Shown in pieces: positions 1 to 6,885 of a stretch of DNA of 12,314 bases; position 1 is the first letter of the stretch, and every line of letters begins with the position of its first letter. Both the position numbers and the translations under genes were made by a program. Below the pieces are notes generated by a model. That model worked only from the letters and a program-made list of their open reading frames with translations. It was not told the DNA's origin and ran no database searches. Source of the stretch: Planctomycetota bacterium (GTDB lineage: Bacteria > Planctomycetota > Planctomycetia > Gemmatales > Gemmataceae); NCBI GenBank assembly GCA_018970845.1, contig JAGWVO010000075.1, forward strand, positions 1 to 12,314. The letters run 5' to 3'.

Positions 1-2
1 TG

Positions 3-263
3 GGATTCTTCACCACGCTGCTGGTGGTTCCGCTCCTCGTCGGCCTGGCCGTCGTGCCCCTGGCGCTGTTCATCATCGGATCGGCGCTGGGGAAGCTCGA
101 TGACTTCAGCCTCCCCATCAAGATCTTCTTCGGGGTCTGCTGGCCGTTGCTGGTGGTCACGGTGCTCATTCGCGTGTGGATTTTCCGCGTGCAAATGATC
201 AACAAGCGGAAAAGGGAAGGACAGGAACAGTCGACGGACTCTCAAGCGGGGGAAAAGTCATGA
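3..263 (+). CDS. C-terminal part of an integral membrane protein, unrecognised
   Basis: The reading frame is open to the left edge and ends in a TGA at 261-263, so the start lies outside the window; a GTG at 24 is unlikely to be the true start. The visible 86 residues form two hydrophobic segments, one at roughly residues 4-27 and one at roughly 36-54. They are separated by a short polar turn (GKLDDF) and followed by a basic and then polar tail (INKRKREGQEQ). This is the pattern of a polytopic or two-helix inner-membrane protein whose tail lies in the cytoplasm by the positive-inside rule. I do not recognise a family. The stop codon overlaps the start of mdh in an ATGA, so the two genes are probably cotranscribed and translationally coupled. 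Confidence 0.6.
   Translation, partial: GFFTTLLVVPLLVGLAVVPLALFIIGSALGKLDDFSLPIKIFFGVCWPLLVVTVLIRVWIFRVQMINKRKREGQEQSTDSQAGEKS
248..252 (+). promoter_or_regulatory. Ribosome binding site for mdh
   Basis: A purine-rich GGGGGAA run ends about 5-7 nt before the ATG at 260. This supports that ATG, rather than an in-frame ATG at 176, as the mdh start. The site lies inside the end of the upstream membrane-protein gene. Confidence 0.55.
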
Positions 264-1300
264 AGGTGAGCATCATCGGCGGCGGCGGGCTTGTGGGCAG
301 CATGGCGGCCTACGCGCTGCATCTGGGCAAGGTCGCCAGCCACATCTGCATCCTCGACGCCAACCAGCAGGTGGCCGAGGGCGTGGCCCTCGACATCCTG
401 CAGGGAACCAGCCTCGTGGCCGACCAGCGAGTCACCGCCGGCACGATCTCCAAGGACATTCCCGACAGCCACACGGTGGTGATCACGGCGGGCCTGCGCC
501 GCAAGCCCGACGAAAGCCGCCTCGACCTGATCAACCGGAATGTCGACCTGTTCCTCGACCTGCTGGCCCAGGTCAAGGCCGCGGGCCTCAAGCCCACCAC
601 GAACCTCGTCGTGGTCAGCAATCCGGTGGACATCCTCACGCACTTGGCCGTCGAGAAGAGCGGACTCGACTGGCGCCGGGTCATCGGGTTGGGAACGCAA
701 CTCGACACGGCGCGCCTGAACAGCCATCTCGCGCGGCGGCTCAACCTGCCCGCCACCCAGGTCAAGGCCCTGCTTCTGGGCGAGCACGGCGACAGCATGG
801 TTCCCATCTGGTCAAGCGCCACCGTGGCGGGACTGCCCCTGGCCCAATGGCCGGGCTACAGCCCGGCGATGGAGCGGGAGGTTTTCGAGGAAACCAAGAC
901 CGCCGGAGCCACGATGATCAAGCTCAAGGGCGGCTCGGGATTCGCGGTGGGAGTCTCCATCCGCGAGGTGGTTGAGTCGCTGCTTCTGGATTCCCGCAAG
1001 ATCCTTCCCGTCAGCACGCTCCAGCAAGGCCTCTACGGAATCCGCGACATTTGCCTGTCGGTTGCCACGGTGATCGGCTGCGGCGGCGCCCGCGAGCAGG
1101 TCGAGGTGCCGGTAAGCCCCCGCGAGCTGGTGGCGCTCCAGAACTCGGCCAAGGTCCTCAAGGACATCCTGGCACAAGTCCGCGCGCGCCTGGCCGGCAA
1201 GCCGGTTTCCGCCGCGCCTCCCGCACAGCCCGCGGCATCCCCGGCGCAGCCGGCCGCCGCCGAGCGCTCCGTGCCCCGCCAGGCGTGGACGGGCCGATGA
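260..1300 (+). CDS. mdh: Malate dehydrogenase, LDH-like type, NAD-dependent
   Basis: Catalyses reversible NAD-dependent oxidation of malate to oxaloacetate in the cytoplasm (TCA cycle). The 346-residue product opens with the Rossmann glycine motif (GGGGLVG, residues 7-13). Asp33 ends the second strand, as expected for NAD rather than NADP. The active-site loop reads AGLRRKPDESRLDL. Its Arg81 sits at the substrate-specificity position, which is Gln in lactate dehydrogenases and Arg in malate dehydrogenases. Arg87, Asn121 (SNPVD), Asp149, Arg152 and the catalytic His176 (GEHGDS) are all present. The start at 260 gives a proper N-terminus; a longer frame from 176 would add 28 residues before the fold. 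After about residue 314 there is a 30-residue Pro/Ala-rich tail that normal enzymes of about 310-320 residues lack. The gene overlaps the upstream membrane-protein gene by 4 nt and precedes the small acidic protein by 27 bp. Confidence 0.93.
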   Translation: MKVSIIGGGGLVGSMAAYALHLGKVASHICILDANQQVAEGVALDILQGTSLVADQRVTAGTISKDIPDSHTVVITAGLRRKPDESRLDLINRNVDLFLDLLAQVKAAGLKPTTNLVVVSNPVDILTHLAVEKSGLDWRRVIGLGTQLDTARLNSHLARRLNLPATQVKALLLGEHGDSMVPIWSSATVAGLPLAQWPGYSPAMEREVFEETKTAGATMIKLKGGSGFAVGVSIREVVESLLLDSRKILPVSTLQQGLYGIRDICLSVATVIGCGGAREQVEVPVSPRELVALQNSAKVLKDILAQVRARLAGKPVSAAPPAQPAASPAQPAAAERSVPRQAWTGR

Positions 1301-1314
1301 ATCCAACCGGTTCC

Positions 1315-1320
1315 GGAGGA
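1315..1320 (+). promoter_or_regulatory. Ribosome binding site for the small acidic protein
   Basis: GGAGGA lies 7 nt before the ATG at 1328 in the 27-bp gap after mdh. It is a near-perfect Shine-Dalgarno sequence and supports this short gene being real. Confidence 0.75.
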
Positions 1321-1327
1321 ACTTCCC

Positions 1328-1594
1328 ATGGATGAGATCGAGATGCTCGCCGCGGTGCTCGCCCACCCCGCGGAGTTCGAGATCACCCTTCCCGGCGGCC
1401 TCACGATGTGCCGCCTCGACGAGAACCATTTCACCGTGGAATATGACCATCCCGGCGAGGACGGCGAGCGCGAATGGCGGGAGAAGACCTTCCGCGACCC
1501 GCGCGCCGCGGCCAGGTTCTTCGTCGAGAAACGACACGCCATGAAACTTGGATCCGATTTGTCGCCCCCCGACGCGGACGACGACGAGGATTGA
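1328..1594 (+). CDS. Small acidic protein of unknown function
   Basis: Encodes 88 residues with no signal peptide or membrane segment, so it is probably cytoplasmic. The middle reads as alternating strands (FEITLPGG, MCRLDEN, HFTVEYDHP) followed by a helix with a DPRAAARFFVEKRH motif. It ends in a strongly acidic tail (PPDADDDED). I do not recognise the family. Evidence that it is real: a strong Shine-Dalgarno site 7 nt before the ATG, tight spacing between mdh (27 bp) and the next gene (26 bp), and a balanced protein composition. Another frame here gives a Ser/Arg/Pro-rich product typical of a shadow. The gene order suggests co-expression with mdh and the TIM-barrel gene, but nothing in the sequence shows what it does. 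Confidence 0.75.
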   Translation: MDEIEMLAAVLAHPAEFEITLPGGLTMCRLDENHFTVEYDHPGEDGEREWREKTFRDPRAAARFFVEKRHAMKLGSDLSPPDADDDED

Positions 1595-1606
1595 CGAAAA
1601 CAGGAC

Positions 1607-1612
1607 CGGAGG
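1607..1612 (+). promoter_or_regulatory. Ribosome binding site fixing the start of the TIM-barrel gene
   Basis: CGGAGG lies 8 nt before the ATG at 1621. The frame is open back to 1474, but that extension would overlap most of the preceding gene and is Arg-rich. This site therefore decides the start. Confidence 0.75.
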
Positions 1613-1620
1613 CTGGCTCC

Positions 1621-2862
1621 ATGGCCGCTACCAAGTCTCTTGACGAGAAACTCGCCCGCATCCACGCCGACCCCCTCGGCGCCCGCGACTTCATCCTCGC
1701 CGACGCCAAGGACGCCGACATGGCGCTCTCCATCGGCGCGCCCGGAAAGTCGCCCGAGCGGTGGCCCGACGGCGAGGTGAAACACCGCACGCTGGCCGAG
1801 TTCCGCGACATCATCGAGGAGATCGTGCGGCAAGGCCTTGTCGACATCATGCTGATGTCCGCGAGCACGAGCGAACTTCTCACGATCCAAAAGCGCATCT
1901 TCGACGGCAGCCCGGTCACTCCGGCGGCGCGCGCCAACGACACCACCGACATCCACATTGTCCGCGGCGGCCGATACTCCTCCCAGCCTTCGATGCCCTT
2001 CCGCACCGCCACGCTCGACCATATCCAGTGCGGCAAGATGACCTGCACTCCGGCCGAACGCGCCCTCGGCGCCAACCTGGGCCTGTACAGCATCACCTTC
2101 ACCAACGACACCGAACGCGACCGCGCCAACCTCGAGGCTTACAAGGCCTTCCGACTCGAGGCCGAGGCCAAGGGCTTCCGCCATTTCCTCGAGGTGTTCG
2201 ACCCGAACATCGATGGCGCCTTGGCACCCGAGCAACTGCCAGGCTACATCAACGACTGCATCGTCAGGGCCTTGGGCGGGGTGACCGCCTCGGGCCGGCC
2301 CGACTTCCTGAAAATCGTCTACCACGGCCCACGCGCCATGGAGGAACTGGTGCGCTACGACCCGCACCTGGTGGTCGGCATCCTGGGCGGCGCCGCGGGC
2401 ACCACCTACGACGCCTTCAAGCTGCTTGGGGAGGCGAAAAAATACGGCGCGCGCGTGGCCCTGTTCGGCCGGAAGATCAACAACGCCGAGCACCAACTCG
2501 CCTTCATCCGTTTCCTGCGACTCATCGCGGATGGGGAGGTCTCACCCGAGGAGGCGGTGCACGCCTATCATGGCACCCTGCAGGCCTTGGGAATCACGCC
2601 GCACAGGCCGATTGACAAGGACATGGAACTGCACACGGGCGTCATGAACTATGCCGGAACCGGCAAGACCATTTCCGTGCCGCCCTCTTCCGGCGGAGCC
2701 AAGCCGGCATCAGGCAAACCGGACAACGCCTCCTGCGGATGCCCCCAGGCCAAGCCAGGCAAGTGCGATTGCCCCGTGCGGGGCAAGCCCGACTTTTCCA
2801 AGATGACGACGGCGGAGAAGGTCGCCTACCACAGGGAACGCTGGAACCGGATTCTGGGATAG
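1621..2862 (+). CDS. Aldolase-type TIM-barrel protein with Cys-rich C-terminus
   Basis: A 413-residue cytoplasmic protein. I do not recognise a characterised member, but the core looks like a DeoC/FbaB/LacD-type class I aldolase barrel. The region DFLKIVYHG (Lys231) resembles the strand carrying the Schiff-base lysine. VVGILGGAAGTT (251-262) resembles the following glycine-rich strand. LFGRKINNAEHQ (281-292) resembles the GRN phosphate-binding motif of FbaB/LsrF. A strand with QCGKMTC (137-142) and LGLYSITFTND (154-164) precede these. The C-terminus departs from that fold: a Gly/Pro/Lys linker leads into two CxC pairs (Cys372, Cys374, Cys382, Cys384), which could bind a metal, then a helical end (AEKVAYHRERWNR). 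It probably acts on a phosphorylated sugar or keto acid, but this is inferred from the motifs alone. It lies 26 bp after the small acidic protein and is probably in the mdh operon. Confidence 0.8.
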   Translation: MAATKSLDEKLARIHADPLGARDFILADAKDADMALSIGAPGKSPERWPDGEVKHRTLAEFRDIIEEIVRQGLVDIMLMSASTSELLTIQKRIFDGSPVTPAARANDTTDIHIVRGGRYSSQPSMPFRTATLDHIQCGKMTCTPAERALGANLGLYSITFTNDTERDRANLEAYKAFRLEAEAKGFRHFLEVFDPNIDGALAPEQLPGYINDCIVRALGGVTASGRPDFLKIVYHGPRAMEELVRYDPHLVVGILGGAAGTTYDAFKLLGEAKKYGARVALFGRKINNAEHQLAFIRFLRLIADGEVSPEEAVHAYHGTLQALGITPHRPIDKDMELHTGVMNYAGTGKTISVPPSSGGAKPASGKPDNASCGCPQAKPGKCDCPVRGKPDFSKMTTAEKVAYHRERWNRILG

Positions 2863-2928
2863 CAGACACGGCCCGCGCGGGAAGCGGTGATTGACCTCGG
2901 CGCCGGAGTGCCCTGACACGGCCGAAAT

Positions 2929-3657
2929 TCACCTTCCGAACAACCTCCCCAACTCGGCGGATCCTGGAAGCCCCGACGGCGGGCCCTCGAAGGCCACGGT
3001 GCCGCCGCTGAGCGCGATCACATGGTGGGCGTGCCTGCGGACCAGTTCGAGTTCGTGCGAGACGAGGACAACGGTGGTGCCGTCCCGCGCGTTGATGGCC
3101 GCGATGTCGTCGTAGTACCTGAGCTTGTCGAGGAAATCGATTCCCGAGGCGGGTTCGTCAAGCAGCAGCAGTTCGGGATGCGGGTCGAGGGCCAAGGCAA
3201 GCATCACGCGCTGCAACTCGCCCCCCGAAAGGGTTTCCACCCAGCGGTCGAGAAGGTTGGCCGGGGCGCGCACCTCCGCCAGCATGCGCAGGTGTCGCGC
3301 CTCGTCGCGGCGCGCGCCGAAGAACAGGGGCCTCCGGCTGAGGGCCAGGCCAAAGAGGTCGCGCACGGTGAGGGGCAGGTTCGCCTCCACTCGTAGCCGC
3401 TGGGGAACATACCCCACATGCTTGGGCGCCGGACGGGTGTGATCGTGCCCGCAACGAAAGATGACCTTGCCCCGGCAGGAAAGTTCGCCAAGCAGGATCT
3501 TCAAAAGCGTGCTCTTGCCGGCGCCGTTGAGCCCCAGAAGCGCGGTGATGCGGGAGCGGGGTATGCTGGCGTTGATTCCCTTGAGCACGGGATTGCCGCT
3601 TAGGGTGATGCCCACGCTCTCCAAGTTGATAAATGGAGGTGCCGTCGCCGTGCTCAC
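2929..3657 (-). CDS. znuC: Metal ABC transporter ATP-binding protein (Zn/Mn type)
   Basis: ATPase subunit of a cluster 9 (zinc/manganese/iron) ABC importer, acting at the cytoplasmic face of the inner membrane. The 242-residue product has a Walker A motif GLNGAGKST (42-50), Q-loop Gln86 (YVPQR), signature LSGGELQR (143-150), Walker B LLLLDEP (163-169) and switch His201 (LVSHE). The signature and the short length suit ZnuC/MntB-type ATPases. I place the start at the GTG at 3655-3657. It overlaps the znuA stop in a GTGA, and the fold begins right after it (PPFINLESVG). A longer frame to 3711 would run into the znuA coding sequence. The GTG has no good Shine-Dalgarno, so translation is probably coupled to znuA. 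The expected permease does not follow: a 66-bp gap leads to the end of the convergent TIM-barrel gene. Metal specificity is inferred from the partner. Confidence 0.9.
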   Translation of the reverse strand: MSTATAPPFINLESVGITLSGNPVLKGINASIPRSRITALLGLNGAGKSTLLKILLGELSCRGKVIFRCGHDHTRPAPKHVGYVPQRLRVEANLPLTVRDLFGLALSRRPLFFGARRDEARHLRMLAEVRAPANLLDRWVETLSGGELQRVMLALALDPHPELLLLDEPASGIDFLDKLRYYDDIAAINARDGTTVVLVSHELELVRRHAHHVIALSGGTVAFEGPPSGLPGSAELGRLFGR

Positions 3658-4622
3658 GGCAGGTTGTCCACAAGGGCCTTGAGGTTGGCGGCCATCGTCC
3701 GCTCGTACCATCCGGAATCGAGAGAGGATGCCTCGGCGGTCTCCATCGGGTCGATCTCGATCATCCGGGCCTCGATGCCATCGCGTTTGAGCGCCTCGGC
3801 CAGCAGCCTCGCTGATGAGCTCGTCGAGTATTGAGGCTCAACGGCAAGCACGCGCACGCGCTCGTCCTTGCACAGCTTGGCCAGTTGGGCGATGCGCGCG
3901 GCACTCGGTTCGGTGCCCGGATTGATCTGCATCGTCGCGGCGATCTGCAGGCTGAAGCTGTCGGCCATGTAGGCCAGGGCGCCATGGAAACTGATCAACC
4001 GTCGCTCGTTCTTTTCCTTCATTTTGGCGCGGGCCTCGCGCTGGAAATCCTTGAGGCGCTTCGCCAGTTCCTCAGCCCGGTTGCGGTATTCCGAGGCATT
4101 TTCGGGGGAGACTTCAGCCAATTGCCCGGCCATGCGCTCGGCCATCACCACCGCCTGCGGCACGCCTAGCCAGATGTGCGGGTCTTCATCGCCGTGCGAA
4201 TGGTCGTGGGAATGCCCCGCCTCATGGTGATGTTCGTGTTCGGAGTCACCGGCCAGGCAAAGCTTTCGCGCCTTCACCGTGTCGCCCAAGGCATCGAACC
4301 GAGCCTTGCCTCGCTGGCTCGACTGCAGCATTTTCGCCACGAAATGGTCGTCGAGTGTGAGGCCGATGCTGAAGAAGATGTCGGCGGCGGAAAGCAGGGC
4401 CAAATCGCGGGGGTTGAAGTTGTAGTGGTGAGGGCCCGTGCCGACGCAGAGGCATTTCACCGCGGCGTTGTCGCCAGCAATCAGCTTGGCCATGCTGTAA
4501 AGCGGGGGAAAGGTGACGAGAATCCGGGGCTTGCCGGGTTGGTCGCGCCACGGGTCGGACATCCGGGCGCACCCCGCCGCGCCCGCCGCCAGCATCGCCA
4601 CCACCGCGTCGCGCCGATTCAT
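3654..4622 (-). CDS. znuA: Zinc/manganese-binding lipoprotein of an ABC importer
   Basis: Extracytoplasmic solute-binding protein of the ZnuA/TroA (cluster A-I) family; 322 residues from the ATG at 4622. A short signal (MNRRDAVVAMLAAGAAGC) ends in a plausible lipobox with Cys18, so it is probably a lipid-anchored periplasmic protein. Expected metal ligands are visible: His65 in PHHYNF, His149 in DPHIW, His213 in SFHGALAY and acidic Glu262 in EPQYS. A His/Asp/Glu-rich loop (about 128-149, with a HSHDHSHGDEDPH stretch) precedes the second ligand. Such loops are typical of zinc-specific members, so zinc is favoured over manganese. A frame from 4742 would add 40 residues of non-signal sequence and remove the N-terminal signal, so I rejected it. 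The stop overlaps the znuC start by 4 nt. The divergent region upstream carries an inverted repeat that could be a metal-responsive operator. Confidence 0.9.
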   Translation of the reverse strand: MNRRDAVVAMLAAGAAGCARMSDPWRDQPGKPRILVTFPPLYSMAKLIAGDNAAVKCLCVGTGPHHYNFNPRDLALLSAADIFFSIGLTLDDHFVAKMLQSSQRGKARFDALGDTVKARKLCLAGDSEHEHHHEAGHSHDHSHGDEDPHIWLGVPQAVVMAERMAGQLAEVSPENASEYRNRAEELAKRLKDFQREARAKMKEKNERRLISFHGALAYMADSFSLQIAATMQINPGTEPSAARIAQLAKLCKDERVRVLAVEPQYSTSSSARLLAEALKRDGIEARMIEIDPMETAEASSLDSGWYERTMAANLKALVDNLP

Positions 4623-4694
4623 GTTCCGATCCACCCACCCGAAGTGACCCAAGGGCCGCCGTGCGATATCCTGTAAGGAGACGGGAACCCCAAT

Positions 4695-4713
4695 CAAGGT
4701 CAGTATAACCTTG
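4695..4713. promoter_or_regulatory. 19-bp inverted repeat in the znuA/galM divergent promoter region
   Basis: Perfect 6-bp arms CAAGGT (4695-4700) and ACCTTG (4708-4713) flank a 7-bp AT-rich centre. The centre contains possible -10 hexamers on both strands: TATACT reading toward znuA (4707-4702) and TATAAC reading toward galM (4704-4709). I see no good -35 partner at 17 bp for either. The size suits a dimeric repressor, and the neighbour makes a Zur/Fur-family regulator a natural guess. The arms do not match the enterobacterial Zur consensus. It is a candidate operator only. Confidence 0.3.
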
Positions 4714-4744
4714 TAATGCCGCCCCGTCCCGGAGAAAACCACCC

Positions 4745-5770
4745 ATGAATTTCTCGGTGGAACAAGTCCGCGCTCCGGAAGCGCCCGCCGGAACCGACGG
4801 CTCCCTCGTGGTGCTCAAAGGAGCGGATGGTTCGAGCGCCTCCATTTGGCCGGCGCTGGGCTTCAACTGCCACGACTGGACGGTGCCGCACAACGGGCAG
4901 CGCCTGAAACTGCTCCACGCCGAGGCCGACCTTTTTCAAACGGGCAAGGCCACCCGAAGCGGAAACCCCGTGTTGTTCCCGTTTCCCAATCGCATCCGCG
5001 CCGGACATTTCCACCATGCCGGCAGAAGTTACAGCCTGCCGCTGACGGGCGACAATGGCGCGACATCGATCCATGGTTTCGCATGCCGGCACGCTTGGCG
5101 CGTGATCAGCACGGGAACCGAAGCGGACCATGCCCATGTGACTGGTGAATTCCAGGCCCACCGCGACGCTCCCGAGACGGCCCAGCAATGGCCCGCCGAC
5201 CATACGATCCGGCTGACGATCCGGTTGTTCAGGAAACGGCTGAGGTTCGAGGCGGAAGTCCATAATCCCGACAGCCGAACCCTGCCTTTCGGCCTGGGCT
5301 ACCACCCTTACTTCGCCACGCCTTTCTCCGGCCCCAAAAGCCAGCAAGGTTGCCGCGCCAAGGTTCCGGCAAGGGAATACTGGGAACTGGAAAAGTGCCT
5401 TCCGACAGGCAAAAGAATCCCGGTTGATCCGTCTCGCGACCTCAACAACTGGGTCGAACTGGAAGGCCGCCAACTCGACGATGTGCTCACCGGCCTGCCG
5501 GACCTGCAACCGGATGCCGACGGCCTTGTCGAAGTCGGCGCCCTGGCGGGATTGCCTGGTGATCCCGGGGCGGTGTTGCGCGTGCGCTGCGACAAGGCCT
5601 ACCGCCATGTGGTGGTGTTCACGCCCGGCAACCGGGAAAGTTTCTGCATCGAGCCTTACACCTGCCTCACCGATGCCGCCAACCTCGAACACAATGGAGT
5701 GCCCTCGGGATGGATGGAACTCCGCCCCGGCGCTTCGTGGACCTCCATCATGGAATGGACTATCGGATGA
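4745..5770 (+). CDS. Aldose 1-epimerase (mutarotase) family protein
   Basis: Interconverts alpha and beta anomers of free or phosphorylated aldoses in the cytoplasm. The 341-residue product has the family landmarks in order: GNPVLFPFPNRI with Arg83 (substrate contact), His110 in SIHGFA, catalytic acid His187 in GLGYHPYF and catalytic base Glu303 in FCIEPYTCLTDAAN. There is no signal peptide. Length fits the family. The start ATG at 4745 has a GGAG about 10 nt upstream (4731-4734) and is the first gene after the divergent promoter region. The YHPYF and EPYT forms resemble the broader GalM/YeaD-like group, so the exact sugar cannot be given. The stop overlaps the next start in an ATGA, implying coupled translation with the methyltransferase. 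Confidence 0.9.
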   Translation: MNFSVEQVRAPEAPAGTDGSLVVLKGADGSSASIWPALGFNCHDWTVPHNGQRLKLLHAEADLFQTGKATRSGNPVLFPFPNRIRAGHFHHAGRSYSLPLTGDNGATSIHGFACRHAWRVISTGTEADHAHVTGEFQAHRDAPETAQQWPADHTIRLTIRLFRKRLRFEAEVHNPDSRTLPFGLGYHPYFATPFSGPKSQQGCRAKVPAREYWELEKCLPTGKRIPVDPSRDLNNWVELEGRQLDDVLTGLPDLQPDADGLVEVGALAGLPGDPGAVLRVRCDKAYRHVVVFTPGNRESFCIEPYTCLTDAANLEHNGVPSGWMELRPGASWTSIMEWTIG

Positions 5771-6885
5771 CCTCCAGAATTCGCGTCCCGCTCAGCCAGC
5801 GTCAGGTTCCCGGGCCCCTCATCGACCATGCCCGTCATCCGCTTGTTGTCGTGATGGGCTCGCCGGCCGAAGTGGTGAACCTGCTCAAGGCAATTCCCCC
5901 GGGTCCGACCAGTTGTTTCCAGATGGACATGCACCAGGGGCATCAGGTGTTCGCGGCGCTCAAGGAAGCGGGCATCGATGCCTCGGTTGAAGTTCTTGGA
6001 GACCTTTGGGACCTTCCTGAAAAGCCGCGCACGGCCGTTTACCTTCCCGCCAGGTCGGGTGAACGGGACCTCAAGATCGACATCGTCGAGCAAGCGTACC
6101 AGGTGCTGCCCAAGGACGGGCAGTTCGTGGTCTGGTCGTCGGAATCGGTGGACAGGCTGTTTCCCGACCTGATCAAGAAGGTTTTCAAGAAGGTGCACTC
6201 GCACGCCACTCCATCGGGCCATGTGATGTGGGCCGTCCGGGGAGACGACAAGCCGCGCAGGACCCGTGAGCTGGCCTACCGGGCCCGCGTGAAGGATGTG
6301 CCCTCCCAGTTTTATGTCTCGCGGCCCGGGGTGTTCGGCTACGGCAAGTTTGACAACGGCGCCCGAGCCTTGGCGGAAATCGCCGAAATCCGCCCGGGTG
6401 ACCGCATTCTCGACATGGGATGCGGGAACGGTTCCATCGGCGTCATGGCCGGATTGCAGGCCGGCCCCGAGGGTCGTCTGGTGTTCGCCGACAGTTCCCC
6501 CCGGGCGTTGGAGTTGGCTCGCCGCAACGCGACGGCGGCGGGACTGACCAACTTCCAGACGGCGCTCACCTGCGACTTCGAGGAGGACCCGAACCTGCCT
6601 GAGGACGGCTTTGATGTCGTGCTAGCCAATCCGCCGTATTTCGCCGGAGGCGCCATCAGCCGGATGTTCGTGAATGCCGCGAGCCGATTGCTGCGTTCAG
6701 GTGGCCGGTTTTATCTCGTCACGCGCCAACCCGACGAACCGGGCGAGGCCATGGGCGAGGCGTTCGGTGAATTTGACGCCATCATGAACCGCGGATACAC
6801 CGTCCTCATGGTCGATCCCGAGCAACCGCTCAGGCCGATCCCGCCCGAACCTGAAGAAGAACCCCCAGTGGAAGAACAAGCATGA
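5767..6885 (+). CDS. RsmC/RlmG-like class I SAM methyltransferase
   Basis: Probably a 23S/16S rRNA (guanine-N2) methyltransferase-like enzyme using S-adenosylmethionine; cytoplasmic. Of 372 residues, about 1-180 form a degenerate N-terminal domain like that of RsmC (VEQAYQVLPKDGQFVVW at about 107-123). About 185-350 form the catalytic MTS domain: entry motif GVFGYGKFDNGARAL (188-202), motif I DMGCGNGSIG (216-225), motif II Asp242, and catalytic NPPYF (288-292), typical of enzymes that methylate exocyclic amines. A Pro/Glu-rich tail follows. I chose the ATG at 5767, which overlaps the epimerase stop by 4 nt; an in-frame ATG at 5710 would lie 60 bp inside that gene. The target base is not deducible. 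It also overlaps the next gene by 4 nt. Confidence 0.85.
   Translation: MTSRIRVPLSQRQVPGPLIDHARHPLVVVMGSPAEVVNLLKAIPPGPTSCFQMDMHQGHQVFAALKEAGIDASVEVLGDLWDLPEKPRTAVYLPARSGERDLKIDIVEQAYQVLPKDGQFVVWSSESVDRLFPDLIKKVFKKVHSHATPSGHVMWAVRGDDKPRRTRELAYRARVKDVPSQFYVSRPGVFGYGKFDNGARALAEIAEIRPGDRILDMGCGNGSIGVMAGLQAGPEGRLVFADSSPRALELARRNATAAGLTNFQTALTCDFEEDPNLPEDGFDVVLANPPYFAGGAISRMFVNAASRLLRSGGRFYLVTRQPDEPGEAMGEAFGEFDAIMNRGYTVLMVDPEQPLRPIPPEPEEEPPVEEQA

Noticed and set aside
260..1300. Lactate dehydrogenase as the identity of the mdh gene
   Set aside because: The overall look is LDH-like, but Arg81 occupies the specificity position where lactate dehydrogenases have Gln, which favours malate/oxaloacetate.
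1033..2496. A 487-residue open frame on the minus strand opposite mdh and the TIM-barrel gene
   Set aside because: It is antisense to genes with clear motifs and ribosome binding sites, and it has a Gly/Ala/Arg/Val-biased composition with no recognisable domain. Long antisense frames are expected in GC-rich DNA.
3658..3711. N-terminal extension of znuC beyond 3657
   Set aside because: It lies inside the znuA coding sequence, and the GTG at 3657 overlaps the znuA stop in the usual coupled arrangement.
4700..5692. A 330-residue minus-strand frame opposite the aldose epimerase
   Set aside because: The epimerase on the plus strand has all its catalytic residues. The antisense product shows no motif and runs across the divergent promoter region.
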